From an uncultured Microbulbifer sp. (GTDB lineage Bacteria > Pseudomonadota > Gammaproteobacteria > Pseudomonadales > Cellvibrionaceae), in contig NZ_CANNGQ010000001.1 in NCBI RefSeq assembly GCF_947504145.1, positions 1,176,737 through 1,240,736 of the forward strand: DNA of 64,000 bases, written 5' to 3'. Each line of letters starts with the position of its first letter. The first letter of the stretch is position 1. The notes under the pieces are model-generated. The model was not told where the DNA came from and did not search any database. It worked only from the letters and a program-made list of their open reading frames with translations. Below are positions 1-7,809 of this stretch, in pieces. The position numbers and the translations under genes are program-made.

Positions 1-153
1 CTCCTCGCCGTCCACCAGGATCTCCGCGTGGAGCTTGGCAATGGAGGCATCCGCCAGGGTGAGATCACACTGGTTGCCGCGCCCAATCGTCACTTTGGGG
101 GCCACTAGCCACACGCTCTGCGTGGCATCTTTTACGTCACAAAGTTTCAGCAT
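1..153 (-). CDS. FHA domain protein, N-terminal part (cut by window edge)
   Basis: The reverse strand reads an ATG at 153 and then 51 codons without a stop to the window edge. The visible residues begin MLKLCDVKDATQSVWLVAPK and continue into an IGRGNQCDLTL stretch followed by SIAKLHAEI. The IGR...CDL...(S/A)..HA.. pattern is the phosphothreonine-binding core of an FHA (forkhead-associated) domain. FHA domains bind phosphothreonine peptides made by Ser/Thr kinases. The gene is divergent from a PP2C phosphatase and a Ser/Thr kinase, so the three probably form one signalling set, as FHA, PppA and PpkA do in type VI secretion. The rest of the protein lies outside the window, so other domains are unknown. 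Confidence 0.75.
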   Translation of the reverse strand, partial: MLKLCDVKDATQSVWLVAPKVTIGRGNQCDLTLADASIAKLHAEILVDGEE

Positions 154-393
154 TGTCTGGCTTCCTTAAAAGCACGCAAAAGTGTACAATTTTTAACCAG
201 CACTCAGATTGCAGAGTGCGCAGTTCCCAAAGATATGGATCAGAAGTTTATCACGGGCAAATTCATTGGCCTGTGATTCCGTTTGCAGCTTACAATGCCT
301 GCAGGCTCTAGTATGGAAGTGTAGAAATCTGCAAGGATCGGCAAGATTTGGCGCTTTCGACAATAACGACAGGTAACAGGTAGTTGCATACCA

Positions 394-1347
394 GTGAGTG
401 AAGCCAAAGTACGGGAACGCCCGAGCGGTGTGAGCCAGCCCGCCGTCAGCGCAGCGCAGCGTAGCGCCGGAGCCACCCACACCGGATATCGACGGGAACA
501 GAACGAGGATGCATTCTGGGGTGATGAGACCCGGGGTATCTGGGTTGTTGCCGACGGCCTCGGTGGCCACCAGGCCGGTGAAATCGCCAGCCAGACCGTG
601 GTCGAAGAAATCCAGCGCTCCTCCGCTACCGACCGCCATTACGAGCAGGCCCTGCGCCGGGCACACGCCCTCCTCATCGGCGACGAAAATACCACCACTG
701 CCATGGGCACTACCGCCGTCGTGGTCGCCGAAGACGGCGGCTACTTTCATATTTATTGGGTCGGCGACAGTCGCGCCTACCTCTGGACACCGCCGGACCC
801 GGCGCAAACCGATCCCCTGTTACCGAATGGCTCCCTCAAGCAATTGACGGTGGATCACTCCTACGTGCAGATGCTTGTGGACTCCGGAGCCATCAATCAG
901 GAAGAAGCCGCCAGCCACCCGAACAAACATGTCATCACTCGCTGTATCGGCGGCTCCACCAACCCTACCCTGGAAATTGATCGCGCTTCTTTCTCGTGGA
1001 ATGCGGGGCAAAAGCTGCTGCTGTGCAGCGATGGCCTTAGTAATGAAGTCAGCGAGGCAGAAATCTGCCAGGTACTTGCCGGCAACGCCGACAACCAGCG
1101 CGCCAGCGAACTGCTGATTGCCGCGGCACTGGACGCCGGGGGTCGCGACAATGTGACCGTTCAGGTGATCAGTTCCCCAGAAAATGCCACACAAGATTCT
1201 GAAAACCAGAACTCCCGCACACCCGCCAGGGAAACTGAGTCCCGCCAATTTTTTTCCAACCAAGGCACACTTGCTGTCAGAGTCGCTACACTTGCGATTA
1301 TTTTTTCACTATGTGCTTTCGCGGCCTGGCAGCTGCTAAACGGATAA
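394..1347 (+). CDS. PP2C-family Ser/Thr protein phosphatase with C-terminal membrane anchor
   Basis: A 317-aa protein with the metal-dependent PP2C phosphatase motifs in order: RxxNEDAF near residue 34, VADGLGGHQAGE near 52, GDSRAY near 126, CSDGLSNEV near 211 and GGRDNVTV near 249. The Asp residues in these motifs bind the two catalytic metal ions. The last 25 residues (VATLAIIFSLCAFAAWQLL region) form one hydrophobic segment, so the phosphatase is probably tethered to the inner membrane with its catalytic domain in the cytoplasm. The start is a GTG. The gene ends 17 bp before the kinase gene and is probably cotranscribed with it. It is expected to reverse the kinase's phosphorylation, as PppA reverses PpkA in type VI secretion regulation; that role is inferred from context. 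Confidence 0.9.
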   Translation: MSEAKVRERPSGVSQPAVSAAQRSAGATHTGYRREQNEDAFWGDETRGIWVVADGLGGHQAGEIASQTVVEEIQRSSATDRHYEQALRRAHALLIGDENTTTAMGTTAVVVAEDGGYFHIYWVGDSRAYLWTPPDPAQTDPLLPNGSLKQLTVDHSYVQMLVDSGAINQEEAASHPNKHVITRCIGGSTNPTLEIDRASFSWNAGQKLLLCSDGLSNEVSEAEICQVLAGNADNQRASELLIAAALDAGGRDNVTVQVISSPENATQDSENQNSRTPARETESRQFFSNQGTLAVRVATLAIIFSLCAFAAWQLLNG

Positions 1348-1364
1348 ATTAGGAACGGGCTCGA

Positions 1365-3782
1365 ATGGAAGTTGTCAGCAGCGGCACCGCCTCGCTGGAA
1401 ATTCCCGGCTATCAGATCCTGAAGAAAATCAATCAGGGCGGCATGTCCACCGTCTACCTGGCCACCCAGCGCAGCATGGGGCGGCAGGTGGCACTGAAAG
1501 TCATGTCGCCGGTATTGAATGCCGACCCGATTTTCAGCGAACGCTTCCAACGGGAAGCGAACATCGTCGGCCAGCTTTCCCATCCCAATATCGTTGCCAT
1601 TCACGATATTGGCCGCTATCGCAGCCTCAATTACATCGCGATGGATTACCTGCCCGGTGGGTCGGTGGCCGATTCCCTGACCAGGGGCGCGATCGAACCC
1701 CTCGAAGCACTGCATATCACCCGCCAGATTGCCATGGCGCTGGATCACGCCAGCAACAAGGGATATGTGCACCGGGATCTGAAGCCGGAAAATATACTGT
1801 TCCGTGAGGACGGTTCCGCGGTACTTACCGACTTTGGCGTAGCGCGCGCCGTTGCCCGCACCACGCGCATGACTAACACCGGCATGGTGGTGGGTACTCC
1901 ACACTATATGAGCCCGGAACAGGCCCGCGGTGCGGCAGTTGATGGCCGCGCCGATCTCTACAGCCTGGGGGTGGTGTTTTACGAAATGCTCACCAGCGCG
2001 GTGCCTTTCCAGGCGGAAGAAGCCGTTGCGATTGCGATCAAGCACCTGACCGACCCCATCCCCCGCCTACCCGCCCGCCACTCGCTGTATCAAGGGCTGA
2101 TCGACCGCTTTCTGGCAAAAGACCCGGATCATCGCTTTCAGCGCGGCCTGGATGTGGTGGATGCCATCGATCAACTGCTGGCCGCGCTGGACGGGAAAAC
2201 CCCCGCTGGCAATACGAAGCTCAACAACACCTCCGTGCGGGTTTCGAGCCTGCTGCGCGCCCTGGTGATGACCCTCTATGGCACCCTGAGCGATCGCCTC
2301 AGTGCCAGCTGGGCGCGCTGGCGAGACAAACCCCTGCACCAGCAGCACCCCCGCGCCGAACAACAGACCATCATGCGCATCCAGCAGGTGATGCAACAAA
2401 CCGCACCCGCCAAGCGTCGCTCCTGGCTGTTTGGCGGCACATTGCTCGCGAGTATTGCCTTTGCGTGGGTGCTGTTCAGCTTGTTCAGCAATAAATTCCA
2501 GTGGCAGAGTGAATCAGGGCTGGTCAACGAGGCGGTGGACATCACGTCGCAAATACTGCTGCCAGAACCGGTGGTTGAAAGCGCGACATCCAGCACGTCC
2601 CTTCCCGCGGAACTTCCGGGCCCCATCACCCCGCACACCAGTCAAACCAATCAGGTGCGGCCCGTGCTTCGCAGTGATCCAGCGCCGCGAACCTCTGCAC
2701 CGGTAGTCGCTGCCGAGTCCATGCAAACAGCCGCTACAACGGATAGTGAATTGGCCCCAGAAGAGGTGGTGTCATCGATTAAGCAGGAAGCAGCCGCGGT
2801 AGAAGCAGAAACTATCGAAGCAGAGCAAGCTCCTCCCACTTATGCGCTGAAGGTCTCCGCCAACCCGCAGGACGCGCGCGTCCGCATCATGAATATTGTG
2901 CCGCGGTACACGCCGGGTATGGCATTGGAACCGGGGCGGTACGACATCGAGGTCAGCAAGGCCGGCTACAGTACCGTGCGCCGCTGGATCGAAATCAGTG
3001 CCGCTGACGTGAACCTTGCGGTGCAACTGGAGCGTAAATTCTTCCCGGGCAAAGGCTTCCAGTCACCGCTCAGTTCTGGCGGCAAGGGCCCGGAAATGGT
3101 GGTCGTGGCCCCCGGTAAATTCACCATGGGCAACAACAGCCGCCCCTTTACCAGCCCGGAACACAAAATATCCCTCACGCGTCCCTACGCAATTGGCACC
3201 CACGAAATCACCTTTCAGGATTTCGACCGCTACGCCAAAGCCAACGGCCGCGCGCTGCCATCGGATCAAGGCTGGGGGCGAGGAACCCGTCCAGTAATCA
3301 ATGTGAGCTGGCAGGACGCGCAACGCTATGCAAAATGGCTGAGTGAAGAGACCGGCCAGAAATACCGCCTGGCCAGTGAAGCAGAATGGGAATTTGCCGC
3401 GCGCGCTGGCACAGACAGCCCCTTCTGGTGGGGCGATGGTAGCGCCAAGGGAAAAGCCAACTGCCGCCGCGGCTGTGCCAGTGAGTTCAACTCCCTGTTC
3501 ACGATTTCAAGCGCGCCGGTTGCCAACTACAAAGCCAACCCTTACGGCCTGTACGACACCTCCGGCAATGTGGGCGAGTGGGTACAGGATTGCTTCCTCG
3601 GCGATTACACCAACCACCGCAGCGATGCGCGCCCCGTACAGCTGAAAAACTGCGAGCTGCGGGTCATCCGCGGCGGCTCCATGCGCGAACCCCTGCGCAA
3701 TATCACGTCCGATTACCGCACCGGGCTCAGCGAGAAAGCCACCTCAAAAGAAGTGGGCTTCCGTCTGGTTATGGAGCTTTGA
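1365..3782 (+). CDS. Membrane Ser/Thr protein kinase with PEGA and FGE-sulfatase-like domains
   Basis: An 805-aa Hanks-type kinase. Glycine loop NQGGMSTVY (23-31), catalytic Lys45 in VALKVM, HRDLKPEN (137-144), DFG (156-158) and the APE-equivalent SPEQ (183-186) are intact, so it should be active. A single membrane segment lies at about 354-374, followed by a Pro/Thr/Glu-rich linker, a PEGA-type domain (about 494-556) and a formylglycine-generating-enzyme-like domain (about 575-805, with NVSWQDA, RLASEAEWEFAAR, GLYDTSGNVGEWV and RGGS). The kinase should be cytoplasmic and the rest periplasmic. The Cys pair that catalyses formylglycine formation follows RGGS in true FGEs; here that stretch has none, so the domain is more likely a sensor or binding module. 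In Pseudomonas type VI secretion, TagR carries such a domain and activates PpkA; here both functions appear to be in one chain. The 3' end overlaps rlmKL on the other strand by 14 bp. Confidence 0.9.
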   Translation: MEVVSSGTASLEIPGYQILKKINQGGMSTVYLATQRSMGRQVALKVMSPVLNADPIFSERFQREANIVGQLSHPNIVAIHDIGRYRSLNYIAMDYLPGGSVADSLTRGAIEPLEALHITRQIAMALDHASNKGYVHRDLKPENILFREDGSAVLTDFGVARAVARTTRMTNTGMVVGTPHYMSPEQARGAAVDGRADLYSLGVVFYEMLTSAVPFQAEEAVAIAIKHLTDPIPRLPARHSLYQGLIDRFLAKDPDHRFQRGLDVVDAIDQLLAALDGKTPAGNTKLNNTSVRVSSLLRALVMTLYGTLSDRLSASWARWRDKPLHQQHPRAEQQTIMRIQQVMQQTAPAKRRSWLFGGTLLASIAFAWVLFSLFSNKFQWQSESGLVNEAVDITSQILLPEPVVESATSSTSLPAELPGPITPHTSQTNQVRPVLRSDPAPRTSAPVVAAESMQTAATTDSELAPEEVVSSIKQEAAAVEAETIEAEQAPPTYALKVSANPQDARVRIMNIVPRYTPGMALEPGRYDIEVSKAGYSTVRRWIEISAADVNLAVQLERKFFPGKGFQSPLSSGGKGPEMVVVAPGKFTMGNNSRPFTSPEHKISLTRPYAIGTHEITFQDFDRYAKANGRALPSDQGWGRGTRPVINVSWQDAQRYAKWLSEETGQKYRLASEAEWEFAARAGTDSPFWWGDGSAKGKANCRRGCASEFNSLFTISSAPVANYKANPYGLYDTSGNVGEWVQDCFLGDYTNHRSDARPVQLKNCELRVIRGGSMREPLRNITSDYRTGLSEKATSKEVGFRLVMEL

Positions 3783-5973
3783 TCTCCCACACATTGTGAA
3801 TTTTCGGGTTGCGTTGAAAATCCTTGTCCAGCAATCTGGATGAGAGATTTTCAACCGAAAATTCTTCCTGTATCTCTCCATCCATTTTGAAGCTGCGCAG
3901 GTTGTTTGAAAACAACAGGGTGCCGCCCGGAGTCAGCAACGCCATACACTGGCGAATCAACACCCCGTGATCGCGTTGGATATCCAGTACACCCTCCATC
4001 TTGGCCGAGTTGGAAAAGGTCGGTGGATCCAGAAAGATGACATCGTAGTGCCCGCGGCGATTCTGTTGCGCCGCTTCCAGCCACTGCAGGCAATCCGCCT
4101 CAATCAGCTGGTGGCGATAGGCATCCATATTGTTCTGACGGAAATTGCGCTGCGCCCACGCCTGATACGTCTTGGACAAATCGACGCTGGTGCTTCCCGT
4201 GCAGCCTCCTAGTACCGCCTGCACCGTTGCCGTTGCCGTATAGCAGAACAGGTTCAGCAGTTTTTTACCGCTCGAGATACTCTTCAGGTACTGACGCACG
4301 GGGCGGTGATCCAGGAACAGCCCCGTATCGAGGTAGTCCCACAGGTTGATTTCAAATTGAGCGCCGTATTCCTCCGCCCAAAATGCCTGCGCGCTCTCCG
4401 CCGCGCCATGACCACGCTTCTGGTACTGGCTACCACTCTCCTTGTGGGAATGACGGCGGCGCTCCTTGATGGAAATATTGCGACTCGGCAGATCCAGCAC
4501 ATGGCGTGTGGCCCGCACCAGATCACTCAGACGCGAGCGCGCCTTTTCCTCGGGGATATTTGCCGGCGCGCGGTATTCCTGAATATGCGCGAACGCCTGC
4601 CCGTCTACCGACTGATACAGATCGATGGCGGCGGAGTATTCCGGCAGGTCCGCATCGTACAGGCGATAATTGTCGATACCGTTTTTCTTCGCCCATTTGC
4701 CCGTGGTGCGCAGGTTTTTCTGCAGGCGGTTGGCCACCATCTGAGCTTCTTCTGACAAGCGCGGCTTGATGCGCTCACCAGAGCCGCCCGCTTCCCCATC
4801 GCGCTGCTGATGGATTTCAAACAACAACAACTGGCTTGGCAGGCTGCCATTGAAAAGTTTGTACTGCTTGTGGGACCGCAGCGCGGTGGAATGGCACAGC
4901 TCCGGGTTGCCGGTAAAAATGGCCGCTTTCCAGCCGCCGAATTCCTGCTTCAGTTGCCGGCCCAGTTCCGCATAGGTCTCGCGCAAATCTTCCTGTTCAC
5001 CGAGGCGCTCACCATACGGTGGATTGGTAATCACCAGCCCCGGTTTCACCGGCCTGTGGCTGGGCACCTTGAAGGCTGCCACCGGGCGGCAGCTGACCCG
5101 CACGTGCTTGTCGAGCCCTGCCCGGGCAATATTCGATTCCGCCGCAAACAGCACTTTCGCATCGGCATCGTAGCCGCGAATTTCCGGCAGTGATCTCTGC
5201 AAGCCTTCCGTGCGGCGTTGCAACGCCTCTTCTCGCAGCGGCAACCAGAGGTCATTCTGGTGGTTGAGCCAGCGTTCAAAGCCAAAGCTGTCGCGCATCA
5301 AGCCTGGGGCAATGTCTGCTGCGATTAACGCGCCTTCGACCAGAAAGGTGCCCGAACCACACATGGGGTCCAGCAGCGCCCCACCCTCCTCGGCGATGGC
5401 CGGCCAGCCGGCGCGCACCAGCAGTGCCGCGGCAAGGTTTTCCTTCAAGGGGGCGGCGCCAATATGGGTACGATAACCGCGTCGGTGCAGGCTGTCGCCG
5501 CACAGGTCGATCGCTATTTCCAGGCTGTCGCGGTGCAGGCGTAACATCACTGACAGATCGGGATCCCGCTTGTCGACATCCGGGCGCGCGCCGGTGGCCT
5601 TGCGCAACCGGTCCACAATCGCATCCTTGGCTTTTTGTGCACCAAACTGGCTGTTACGGATTTCCTGGTTAGTGCCGGAAAACTGGACCCAAAGCACACC
5701 GGTCGGGCTGATGTGCTCCTCCCAGGGAATGTCCACAACCGCCCGGTAGAGGCCTTCTGCGTCGGCAATTTTGGTTTGCCCCAGATTGAGCAGCACCCGG
5801 TTGGCCATGCGGCTCCACAGGCACACGCGATACGCCATGGTCAGGTCGGCATTGAAGCGCACCGCGGCGGGCTGCTCTCGCTCGACCGAGGCGCCGAGGC
5901 TGCGCAGCTCGTCGGCAAGTACGTTTTCCAGCCCCTTGGGGCAGGTGGCGGTAAAGGAATACTGGGCAGTCAA
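3769..5973 (-). CDS. rlmKL: 23S rRNA methyltransferase RlmKL (m2G2445 and m7G2069)
   Basis: A bifunctional 23S rRNA methyltransferase: the N-terminal half makes m2G2445 and the C-terminal half m7G2069. The N-terminal part has a THUMP-like region (FTATCPKGLENVLADEL), then DPMCGSGTFLVEGAL and the catalytic VITNPPYGERLG motif. The C-terminal Rossmann domain has LNLFCYTATATVQ and FLDPPTFSNS. I place the start at TTG 5973 (LTAQYSFTATCPKG), which gives 734 aa, close to the roughly 700 aa of the E. coli enzyme. An upstream in-frame start at 6087 would add 38 residues that look unrelated to the family. The gene is followed in the opposite direction by rmf and pyrD, a neighbourhood also found in Pseudomonas. 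Its stop codon lies inside the end of the convergent kinase gene. Confidence 0.95.
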   Translation of the reverse strand: MTAQYSFTATCPKGLENVLADELRSLGASVEREQPAAVRFNADLTMAYRVCLWSRMANRVLLNLGQTKIADAEGLYRAVVDIPWEEHISPTGVLWVQFSGTNQEIRNSQFGAQKAKDAIVDRLRKATGARPDVDKRDPDLSVMLRLHRDSLEIAIDLCGDSLHRRGYRTHIGAAPLKENLAAALLVRAGWPAIAEEGGALLDPMCGSGTFLVEGALIAADIAPGLMRDSFGFERWLNHQNDLWLPLREEALQRRTEGLQRSLPEIRGYDADAKVLFAAESNIARAGLDKHVRVSCRPVAAFKVPSHRPVKPGLVITNPPYGERLGEQEDLRETYAELGRQLKQEFGGWKAAIFTGNPELCHSTALRSHKQYKLFNGSLPSQLLLFEIHQQRDGEAGGSGERIKPRLSEEAQMVANRLQKNLRTTGKWAKKNGIDNYRLYDADLPEYSAAIDLYQSVDGQAFAHIQEYRAPANIPEEKARSRLSDLVRATRHVLDLPSRNISIKERRRHSHKESGSQYQKRGHGAAESAQAFWAEEYGAQFEINLWDYLDTGLFLDHRPVRQYLKSISSGKKLLNLFCYTATATVQAVLGGCTGSTSVDLSKTYQAWAQRNFRQNNMDAYRHQLIEADCLQWLEAAQQNRRGHYDVIFLDPPTFSNSAKMEGVLDIQRDHGVLIRQCMALLTPGGTLLFSNNLRSFKMDGEIQEEFSVENLSSRLLDKDFQRNPKIHNVWEIKAP

Positions 5974-6321
5974 GGAATCAGTCTCTATGAATGAATGGGG
6001 ATTCTGGAAGCTACAGGCCGGGCGATTTGGCCAGGCGACAGCTCTGGTAGCGCAAGGATACCGGAAAGCAGCACAGCATTCTTCCAATCCTCATGCACCA
6101 ACAACACCATCTGCCTACCTAGACGGATTACACCTAAGCAGCGGCTTTTTCAGAAAATACGGGTTGTTCCGGCGCTCTGCTGAATCTGGTTTACTGCAAC
6201 TCTTCTCGCTGAACCACTTCCACAATAAGCTGGTTTCAGCGAAGGGGGAAAACTGTTTAGCCCGATCGCGATTTCGGTCGACAGCTTCCAGATTCAACAA
6301 GAAATTCGAGGTACCCTATCT
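5974..6321. other. Intergenic region upstream of rlmKL and rmf
   Basis: A 348-bp gap between the divergent rlmKL and rmf genes that must hold both promoters. I see no convincing coding region. An imperfect hairpin lies at 6208-6240 (arms GCTGAACCA and TGGTTTCAGC, one bulge), about 80 bp before the rmf start. No promoter match was good enough to report. Confidence 0.5.
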
Positions 6322-6525
6322 ATGAAACGTCAAAAACGTAATCCCAACGATAGAGCTTTCCACAAAGGTTACGTTGCTGCCATGGAAGGAAGAAACCACG
6401 ATAGCTGCCCACACGAGAATGGATCCCAGCATCAGGAATGGGTGAACGGCTGGCGTCAGGGCCGACAGGACTACTGGAATGGCTTTGGCCGTGCGGCCAT
6501 TGCGCAGCGAATGGCCAATATGTAA
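6322..6525 (+). CDS. rmf: Ribosome modulation factor RMF
   Basis: A small basic protein of 67 aa starting MKRQKRNPNDRAFHKGYVAA, which matches the RMF family closely (E. coli RMF also starts MKRQKR and carries the GY..G..GR, CP and W..GWR.. positions seen here). RMF binds 70S ribosomes in stationary phase and promotes their pairing into inactive 100S dimers. A GAGG sequence lies 9 bases before the ATG. The protein is about 12 residues longer than E. coli RMF, with a C-terminal extension ending RMANM. A strong terminator follows immediately at 6533-6562, so rmf is probably a single-gene transcript, suiting its own growth-phase control. It sits between rlmKL and pyrD, as in Pseudomonas. Confidence 0.95.
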   Translation: MKRQKRNPNDRAFHKGYVAAMEGRNHDSCPHENGSQHQEWVNGWRQGRQDYWNGFGRAAIAQRMANM

Positions 6526-6532
6526 TTTACAA

Positions 6533-6562
6533 AAAATCCCGGAGTTTTTGCTCCGGGATTTT
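6533..6562 (+). terminator. Rho-independent terminator of rmf
   Basis: A perfect 12-bp inverted repeat, AAAATCCCGGAG and CTCCGGGATTTT, with a 6-base loop, 8 bases after the rmf stop. The arm ends in T residues on the plus strand and A residues precede it, so it may work in both directions and also end pyrD transcripts. Confidence 0.85.
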
Positions 6563-6621
6563 GCTTGGCACCTACTACTTGGCACCTACTAAATAACCAC
6601 CAGCCAGCAATTATCAGACAA

Positions 6622-7662
6622 CTATTTGCTAACCACCCTGCCCTTGTGGAATTCCGCAATGGCGGCGGCGGCTTCGCGAACCACCTCCGGTCCGCGATAA
6701 ATGAAACCGGAATAAATCTGCACAGCTGTCGCCCCCGCGCGAATTTTCTCCGCAGCGGATTCGCCATCAAAAATACCACCGACCCCAATGATCGGAATCT
6801 CACCATTCAACGCCTCAGACAGTTTACGAATCACCTGAGTAGAGCGCTCAGTCAAAGGCCGACCACTGAGGCCACCCTCTTCACTGCCGTGCTCCAGGTT
6901 TTCCACTGATGACTTGTCGATGGTGGTATTGGTGGCGATAACGCCATCAATCTCGTGATCCCGCAGGGCTTTCGCCACATGATTGATCGCTTCTTCGTCC
7001 ATATCCGGTGCGATCTTCACAGCCAGCGGCACATAGCGGTCGTGCTCTGCGGCCAGTGCATTCTGCTTTTCTTTCAGCGCTTCGAGCAGCTTGCTCAGGC
7101 TGTCGCCGAACTGCAGGTCGCGCAGGCCTTTGGTATTCGGGGACGAGACATTGGCGGTGATGTAGTCCGCGTGGGCGTACACCTTTTCCATACACAAGCA
7201 ATAGTCATCCGCCGCCTTTTCCACCGGGGTGTCAAAGTTCTTGCCGACATTGATCCCGAGCACACCGGAATAACGACGACGCTTCACCCGCTCCAGCAGA
7301 TAGTCCACGCCTTCGTTATTGAAGCCCATGCGGTTGATGATGGCTTCCGCTTCCGGCAACCGGAACAGACGCGGATGCGGATTGCCCGGCTGCGGGCGCG
7401 GAGTGACCGTGCCCACTTCGACAAAACCAAAACCCAGCGCACCCAAGCCATTAAACGCCTGGGCATTTTTATCCAGTCCTGCGGCCAGGCCCACCGGGTT
7501 CGGTAGGGTCAGCCCCATCAGCTCCACCGGATCATCCGGGATCTGGCTGGAAAACAGAGACATCAACCCCAGGCGCTCCGCCGCGCCTATGGCATCCAGG
7601 GAAAGATGGTGGGACCGCTCCGGGTCCAGCGCAAACAGGGCTTTGCGCAAATGCTGATACAT
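6622..7662 (-). CDS. pyrD: Quinone-dependent dihydroorotate dehydrogenase (class 2)
   Basis: Oxidises dihydroorotate to orotate in pyrimidine synthesis and passes electrons to the quinone pool at the inner membrane. The start at 7662 ([19 protein letters not shown]) has an AAGGAAG ribosome site just upstream and gives 346 aa, the usual class 2 length; the N-terminal helices are the membrane and quinone site. FMN and substrate motifs are visible: [37 protein letters not shown] with the catalytic Ser, VIATNTT, and GVGGIFDG near the end followed by [17 protein letters not shown]. An in-frame start 12 codons upstream is less likely. The gene is convergent with rmf and lies 147 bp downstream of gdhB on the same strand. 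Confidence 0.96.
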   Translation of the reverse strand: MYQHLRKALFALDPERSHHLSLDAIGAAERLGLMSLFSSQIPDDPVELMGLTLPNPVGLAAGLDKNAQAFNGLGALGFGFVEVGTVTPRPQPGNPHPRLFRLPEAEAIINRMGFNNEGVDYLLERVKRRRYSGVLGINVGKNFDTPVEKAADDYCLCMEKVYAHADYITANVSSPNTKGLRDLQFGDSLSKLLEALKEKQNALAAEHDRYVPLAVKIAPDMDEEAINHVAKALRDHEIDGVIATNTTIDKSSVENLEHGSEEGGLSGRPLTERSTQVIRKLSEALNGEIPIIGVGGIFDGESAAEKIRAGATAVQIYSGFIYRGPEVVREAAAAIAEFHKGRVVSK

Positions 7663-7734
7663 GAGCTTCCTTTTCGTTCTCCCCCCACCCGGCCACAACC
7701 AGCCGCACAGGGATACTGTACTTGGGACAAACCG

Positions 7735-7766
7735 CTCCGGTGTACGTCACACCCGTTACACCGGAG
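7735..7766. repeat. Inverted repeat between gdhB and pyrD
   Basis: A 10-bp perfect inverted repeat (CTCCGGTGTA and TACACCGGAG) with a 12-base spacer, 44 bp past the gdhB stop. It could stop gdhB transcription, but there is no good T tract on the gdhB strand, so it may instead protect the mRNA 3' end. Confidence 0.5.
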
Positions 7767-7809
7767 GGCCCCGTATTGTACGGATTTCTACGACAGAATG
7801 CTGATCCAA

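Noticed and set aside
193..807. 204-aa open frame on the minus strand over the PP2C start
   Set aside because: It is antisense to the PP2C coding region and shows no domain.
3090..3782. Sulfatase-activating formylglycine generator
   Set aside because: The domain after RGGS lacks the catalytic Cys pair, so it cannot be a functional FGE; treated as a sensor or binding domain.
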